DNA of 13,231 nucleotides from Baffinella frigidus (lineage: Eukaryota > Cryptophyceae > Cryptomonadales > Baffinellaceae): contig MU646404.1 in NCBI GenBank assembly GCA_026770585.1, positions 741,453-754,683 of the forward strand, written 5' to 3'. The position numbers and the translations under genes were made by a program. Positions 1 to 5,200 of the stretch are shown here, one piece after another. How positions within the stretch are numbered: the stretch's first letter is position 1; each line of letters starts with the position of its first letter. The notes under the pieces are model-generated. The model was not told where the DNA came from. It saw only the letters and a list, made by a program, of their open reading frames with translations, and did not search any database.

Positions 1-157
1 GCGCCTGAAACCTGAACCCTGAACCCCTGAACCCCGGAAACTTAAACCCTGAATCCGAAACCCGAAACCTGCAACTCGAAACCAGGTGTGCGACGCTCGC
101 GAGCACCCGAAACCCAAACTCCTCAATCCCAAACTCTAAACTCTAAACCCAATCTAG
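1..157 (+). repeat. Intron 3' part upstream of exon A, heptamer-filled
   Basis: Variants of a telomere-like heptamer (CCTGAAC, CCCGAAA, CTCTAAA) fill the stretch before exon A, ending in TAG at 155-157. A decayed copy of the exon A start lies inside at 86-104. The donor is outside the window. Confidence 0.7.
86..104 (+). pseudogene. Decayed copy of exon A 5' end
   Basis: CAG followed by gtgtgcgacgctcgcgag repeats the first bases of exon A (gtgtgcgacgcgatcgag) 72 bases upstream, then dissolves into heptamers. The acceptor-like CAG at 83-85 is kept. A splice there would change the frame and run into repeats, so it is probably not a working exon. Confidence 0.65.
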
Positions 158-244
158 GTGTGCGACGCGATCGAGACCAAGTGCCCGGTCACGGTCTGGC
201 CGTTCGCCTCTTACAAGGAGCTTCTCTTCCTCGACTCGAACCAG
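158..244 (+). CDS. GSIII exon A: C-terminal end of an upstream GSIII unit
   Basis: Twenty-nine codons, beginning VCDAIETKCPVT and ending VWPFASYKELLFLDSNQ. It aligns with exons H plus I of the second unit (SDAIEEGCPQN then VWPLATYKDLLFLDSNQ) and with the WPLPxYxELLF end of bacterial GSIII. The acceptor is TAG and the donor is GTAATC at 245. There is no stop after LDSNQ, unlike a normal GSIII C-terminus. The phase-0 end fits exon B. Confidence 0.8.
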
Positions 245-2181
245 GTAATCATCACCCCTACTCTGCTTCTCCTTCGTAAGTCTCAAGCCGGGCGATGAGC
301 GATCCAAAAGTCTATGGAACTTAAGACGAGCCTGCTTTGGTGCAGTGGCAGTCCTTGACTCGAACCAGGTATGCCGCAACCCTAACCTCTCTCCCTCGAC
401 TCGAACCTAACCCTTCAACCCCACACCCCGCACCCCGCACCCCGCACCCCGCACCCCGCACCCCAACCTGCACCCTAAACCCCAAACCACAAACCCCATG
501 CCCCAAACAAGGACGCATTCGGGCGCACGACCAAATCCCCGGGCAACTACACGCGCGCAATCACCGCCCTGCACCCTACACCCTACCACTTAGCAGCGAC
601 CAAAGATATTTTCCCCAGATTCTCGGGGAAAATTCCGGTTGGAATCCATAGCAATGGATAAGATTCTAGCACAAATCGCTTAGATAGACTGCATCCGTGA
701 AGACCCCGGTGGCTGCTAAGCGGAGCCCCAACCCCCAACCCAGGACGCGTTCGGGCACACGACCAAGTCCCTGGGGAACTACACGCGCTCGATCGCCGCA
801 GCGCCCGGGCAGCCGGGGTTCGGGGGCGAGAGCCTTGCGGTCGCGGAGCTCACGCCGACCCTCGAGATCCAGAAGCTCGGGTGCACCCTCAACCCGAAAC
901 TCTGTACCATGTACCCTCAAAACTTGACCCTGTGCTCTGTGCTCTGTGCTCTGTGTTCTGTGCTCTGTGCCCTGTACAATATACCAAACTCTAAACCCTG
1001 AACTCCAAACCCTGAACCCTGAACCCTGAACCCTGAACCCTGAACCCCAAACCCCAAGCCCGAACCCCGAAACCCTCCACCAGGTACGGCAGCAAGCGCT
1101 TCATCGGCGCAGTACCCTGAACACTACCCTGAACGCTACCCTGAACACTACCCTGAACACTACCCTGAACACTACCCTGAACACTACCCTGAACACTACC
1201 CTGAACCTTGAACCTTGAACCCTGAACCCTACCCTAAACACTAAACTCTCAACCAGGTACGGCACCAAGCGCTTCATCGGCGCGGTCGCCGACAAGTACC
1301 TCGCCAAGTACGGCGAGTCGTCGAAGATCTTCGAGGATGCCTCGTGGACCAAGACCAAGGCGGATGTTGTCGCCAAGGCGCTCCTCGACTGGGGGCGGGA
1401 CACTGGGGCACGGGTTTTCACGCACTGGTTCCAGCCGCTCGGTGCCAACGGCGTGCGCCACGGCGGGACCGGCCAGGTGCACAACCACATGTTCACCTTC
1501 GGCAAGGACGGCAAGCCCAAGTGGGAGTTCTCGGGTGGCGAGCTGCTCAAGGGCGAGACGGACGGCTCGTCGTACCCCAACGGCGGTCTCCGCGCCACTC
1601 ACACCGCGGGCGCCTACACCGCGCTTGACCCTACCTCAGCGATCTTCATGATGGACGACACGATCTTCATCCCGACCTGCTTCGTCTCGTGGAACGGCGA
1701 CGCTCTTGACGAGAAGACGCCGCTGCTGCGCGCGGAGGAGGCGATGTCGCGTGAGTGCTCTCGCCTGCTCAAGACCATGGGCCACACCACCGCCGGCTGC
1801 AAGCAGATGATCGGGCTGGAGCAGGAGTTCTTCCTGGTGCCCCGCGAGGCGTGGGCTACTCGCTCGGACCTTCAGCTGACCGGCCGCACGATCCTCGGCG
1901 CTTTCCCTGCTCGCGGGCAGGAGATGTGCGACCACTACATGGGTCCGCTCAACCAGCACGCTCTGGCGTGCATCAAGGAAATCCAGGCGGAGGCGTTCAA
2001 GCTTGGCATTCCGCTCAGGACCCGCCACAGGGAGGTTGCGCCCGGGCAGTACGAGATGGCGCCGTACTTCGGGCACGCGCCGGAGCAGATCGACCAGAAC
2101 ACGCTTGTGATGCAGCTCTGCGAGGAGGTGGCGGGCCGCTACGGCTTGACGTGCCTCAATCAGGAGAAGCCGTTCCAGGGC

Positions 2182-2216
<35 letters not shown>

Positions 2217-5200
2217 CAGCACCAAGGAGGGCGTCAACCTGCTCAACGCCAACCAGGTGACCAAGGCGACTGGCAACAAGGACGTGTTCCCGGTGATCAT
2301 GACTGCGATCGTGGCGGCGGTGGACAAGCACGGCGACCTGATGCGCTGCGCGATCGCGAGCCCGGGCAACGACTTCCGCCTCGGTGCGATGGAGGCGCCG
2401 CCCGCGATCATCTCGACGTACCTGGGGACTGCGGTGACGGAGTTCCTGGACGCGTACCGCAAGGGCAGCGACGCGACCTACTCGCCCGCGGCCCACACGG
2501 TCAAGACCGGCTGCGCCAGCGTGGACGACTTCGAGGTTCCGATCGAGGACCGCAACCGCACCTCGCCGTTCCCGTACGGCGGCCACCGCTTCGAGTTCCG
2601 CGCGGTCGGGTCGGCGCAGAACGTGTCGATGGTCAACACGGTGCTGGCGACCATCTGCGCCGAGCAGTTCAAGGAGTTTGCCGACCAGATCGAGGCGGGC
2701 AAGAAGCCGCAGGACGTTGCGGCGGCGTCGCTCAACGAGCACTGGAAGGTAATCTTCAACGGCAACGGCTACGACAAGGCTTGGCCTGTGGAGGCGGACA
2801 AGCGCGGGATCTGGCGCATCGACAGCGGCGTGGACGCGATGGACGTGCTCGTCTCGCCCAAGAACTTGGAGCTCTTCGCAAACTTCGACGTCCTTTCCAA
2901 CACGGAGACGCAGGCGCGCCGCGACATCATGCTCCAGCATTACGCCGGAATCGTAAACCCTACACCCATAACCCCGAACCCCAAACCATATACCATAAAC
3001 CAAAAAACATAAACCCGAAACCTGAAACCCGAAACCCTAACCCAGGTGGAGATCGAGGCAGGGTGCATGATCGACATGGTTGTCCGCCAGATCATCCCAG
3101 CGCTCCGCGTGGTCTGTCCTTATCCCTAAACCCCAAACCATAGACCCTACACCCTACACCCTAAACCCCTGAACTTGTTTTTCTTCCTCTTCTCATTTTT
3201 ATTATATTTTTTTTCTTCTTCTGTGTCTGCCCGTCACCCTCCAGTGAAGCGCGCGCTGGTTGGACTCTCAGGTTGGAGTGGTTAGACTCCAACCCCTCAC
3301 GCGACTCCGTTGTCCCCTAACCGACCCTAGAACCCCCCTTCCCCGAACCCTGCACCCTACACGGGAAGAACTTCTTCTGCGTCTTTTCCCCCCTTTCTTC
3401 TTGTTTCTTTTCTGCTTCTTCTGCTTCTTGTTCTTCTTCTTTTCCTTCTTCGTTATTCCCAAGACTGGAGATGAGTGATCCAAAAGTCCTTGAACCTTAA
3501 GACGGACCTACAGTGGCACGCCTCAAAAGTTGAACCCGAAACTCCAAACCCTAAACCCCAAACCCCAAAGCAGGGAGGCATCGACACCAAGGCCCTAGCC
3601 GACTCTGCAAACGCTGTCAAGACGGGGTAAACCCCACACCCTCAACCCCATAACCCCATAACCCCAAACCCCAAACTCCACACCCTAAACCCCAAACCCC
3701 AAACCCCAAACCCCAAATCTTTTTGAATGTTCCCCTAAGACCTAAATACTAAGTACTCAAGTTAGATACCAAGTACTAAGGCATCGGCACCAAGGCCCTG
3801 GCCGACTCAGCGAGCGCTGTTAAGACAGGCTAAACCCCACACCCTCAACCCTAAAACCCCCCCCAAACCCATCATCCGGTACCCCACACCCTAAAACCCT
3901 GAACCCTGAACCCCGAACCCTGAAACCTGAACCCCGAAGCCTGAACCCCGAACCTTGAACCCTGAACCCTGAACCCATCATCGGGTCAACCCCACACCCT
4001 CAACCCTAAAACCCTAAACCCATCATCGGGTATACCCACACCCCAAACCTTTTGGAGTGTTCCCTCTACCTACACCCCAAACCTTTTGGAGTGTTCCCTC
4101 AACCCTAGGTACTAAACCCGAAACCCAAAACCCGAAACCCGAACCGCTACAGCTCATAAAACCGCTCACAACCCGAAAATCGAACCCAAAACACGAAGCC
4201 CCATCACCATCCTTTCGAAACTAGCAAAAACCTCTCGCAACCTTCAACCCTAACCCCTCAACCCTAGACCCTACACCCTCAACCCAAACCCCACACCGAA
4301 ACGCAGAATGCACGTTTCAGGATTAGTTAGGGTTTAGGGTGCAGGTGGGGTGTAGCGTTGAGGGTTTCAGGGTTTCGTAGGGTACACGCGCTCAACGGCA
4401 CACCCTTCTTTTTCTCTTCTATATTACTCTCGACACAGGTCCTAAATGAGTCCCTTTAGCCTTGAGTTGAGTGATACAAAGTCCATGAGCCTTAAGAAAC
4501 GGGCCCACCTCAGAGACAAGAGCTATATTGGCAAGTTTACATGCTGGGCCCGCGGTACAAATCCGTCAACTTAACGCCCACACGCAGGCTGCACGAGGCC
4601 CTTCAGCCTTGAGTTGAGTGATACAAAGTCCATGAGCCTTACAAAACGCCCACACGCAGGTTGCACGCGCTGGAGCAGGAGAGCGACGACCTTTCCAAGG
4701 CTAAGCTCGCCCGCGTGCTTCGGTTCGCCTACACCCGAAACCCGAAACCCGAAACCCGAAACCCGAAACCCGAAGCCCGAAACCCGAAGCCCGAAACCCG
4801 AAGCCCGAAACCCGAAGCCCGAAACCCGAAGCCCGAAACCCTGTACAAAGCTCGAGCGCGTGCTCCGGTTTACATCAACCCTAAACCCCAAACCCTAAAC
4901 CCTAAACACTACCCTAAATCATACACCCTAAACCCCAAACCCCAAACCCCACCCTACACCCTGAACCCGAAACCCCACCCGAAACCCGAAACCCGAAACC
5001 CTGCACCCTAAACCCAAAACCGTGCACTCTAAACCCTAAACCCGACACCGTACGCCAGGCTAGAGACGATGGAGAAGTGCCGGGCGATCAGCGACGCGAT
5101 CGAGGAGGGCTGCCCTCAGAACGTGAGCCCACACCCTAAACCCCGAATTCTAAACCCTAATACAAGTAGGTATCGCGCACGCGAACGTGAGAGCCCACAC

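Larger units (their letters stand above)
245..743 (+). repeat. Intron 1: heptamers, intronic element copy, decayed exon B copy
   Basis: Donor GTAATC, acceptor CAG at 741-743. It holds a sense copy of the dispersed intronic element (about 258-352), an (ACCCCGC)n tract near 421-465, a decayed exon B copy at 512-568, and about 130 bases of non-repetitive sequence (590-720) in which I see no gene. Confidence 0.7.
881..1256 (+). repeat. Intron 2: heptamers, 12-mer array, decayed exon C copy
   Basis: Donor GTGCAC, acceptor CAG at 1254-1256. It holds about six copies of a (TGCTCTG) heptamer at 930-975, CCCTGAA repeats at 1000-1045, a decayed copy of the exon C start at 1084-1110, and a (TACCCTGAACAC) 12-mer array at 1112-1206. 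Confidence 0.75.
3627..4659 (+). repeat. Intron 6: long composite heptamer intron
   Basis: About 1.03 kb, GTAAAC to CAG. It holds a decayed exon F copy (3780-3830), duplicated blocks such as cccatcatc with ggtacccc or gggt (3869, 3975, 4019) and ccttttggagtgttccct (4047, 4080), a G-rich inverted heptamer patch (4325-4385), a pyrimidine tract ending in CGACACAG (4404-4438), two copies of the intronic element, and a decayed copy of the exon G start at 4588. Confidence 0.7.

Noticed and set aside
258-352. C/D box snoRNA in the dispersed intronic element
   Set aside because: gatga near the start resembles a C box and ctga occurs in one copy, but the boxes are not conserved across the five copies and no terminal stem is visible.
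1101-1598. Minus-strand 165-codon frame with FRVV repeats
   Set aside because: Antisense to the 12-mer array and GSIII exon C; the exon C sense protein explains the codon bias.
1636-3003. Long antisense frame of 455 codons
   Set aside because: A shadow of GSIII exon C caused by GC-rich third positions; the product is rich in Arg, Val and His with no family motif.
4431-4455. Possible exon after the strong pyrimidine tract ending CGACACAG
   Set aside because: All three frames meet a stop within 21 bases, and the phases of exons F and G already join without it.
4571-5011. Open frames with NPKPETR or GFGFRVS repeats
   Set aside because: They are translations of heptamer arrays within GSIII intron 7, open because the 7-base units lack stops in these frames.
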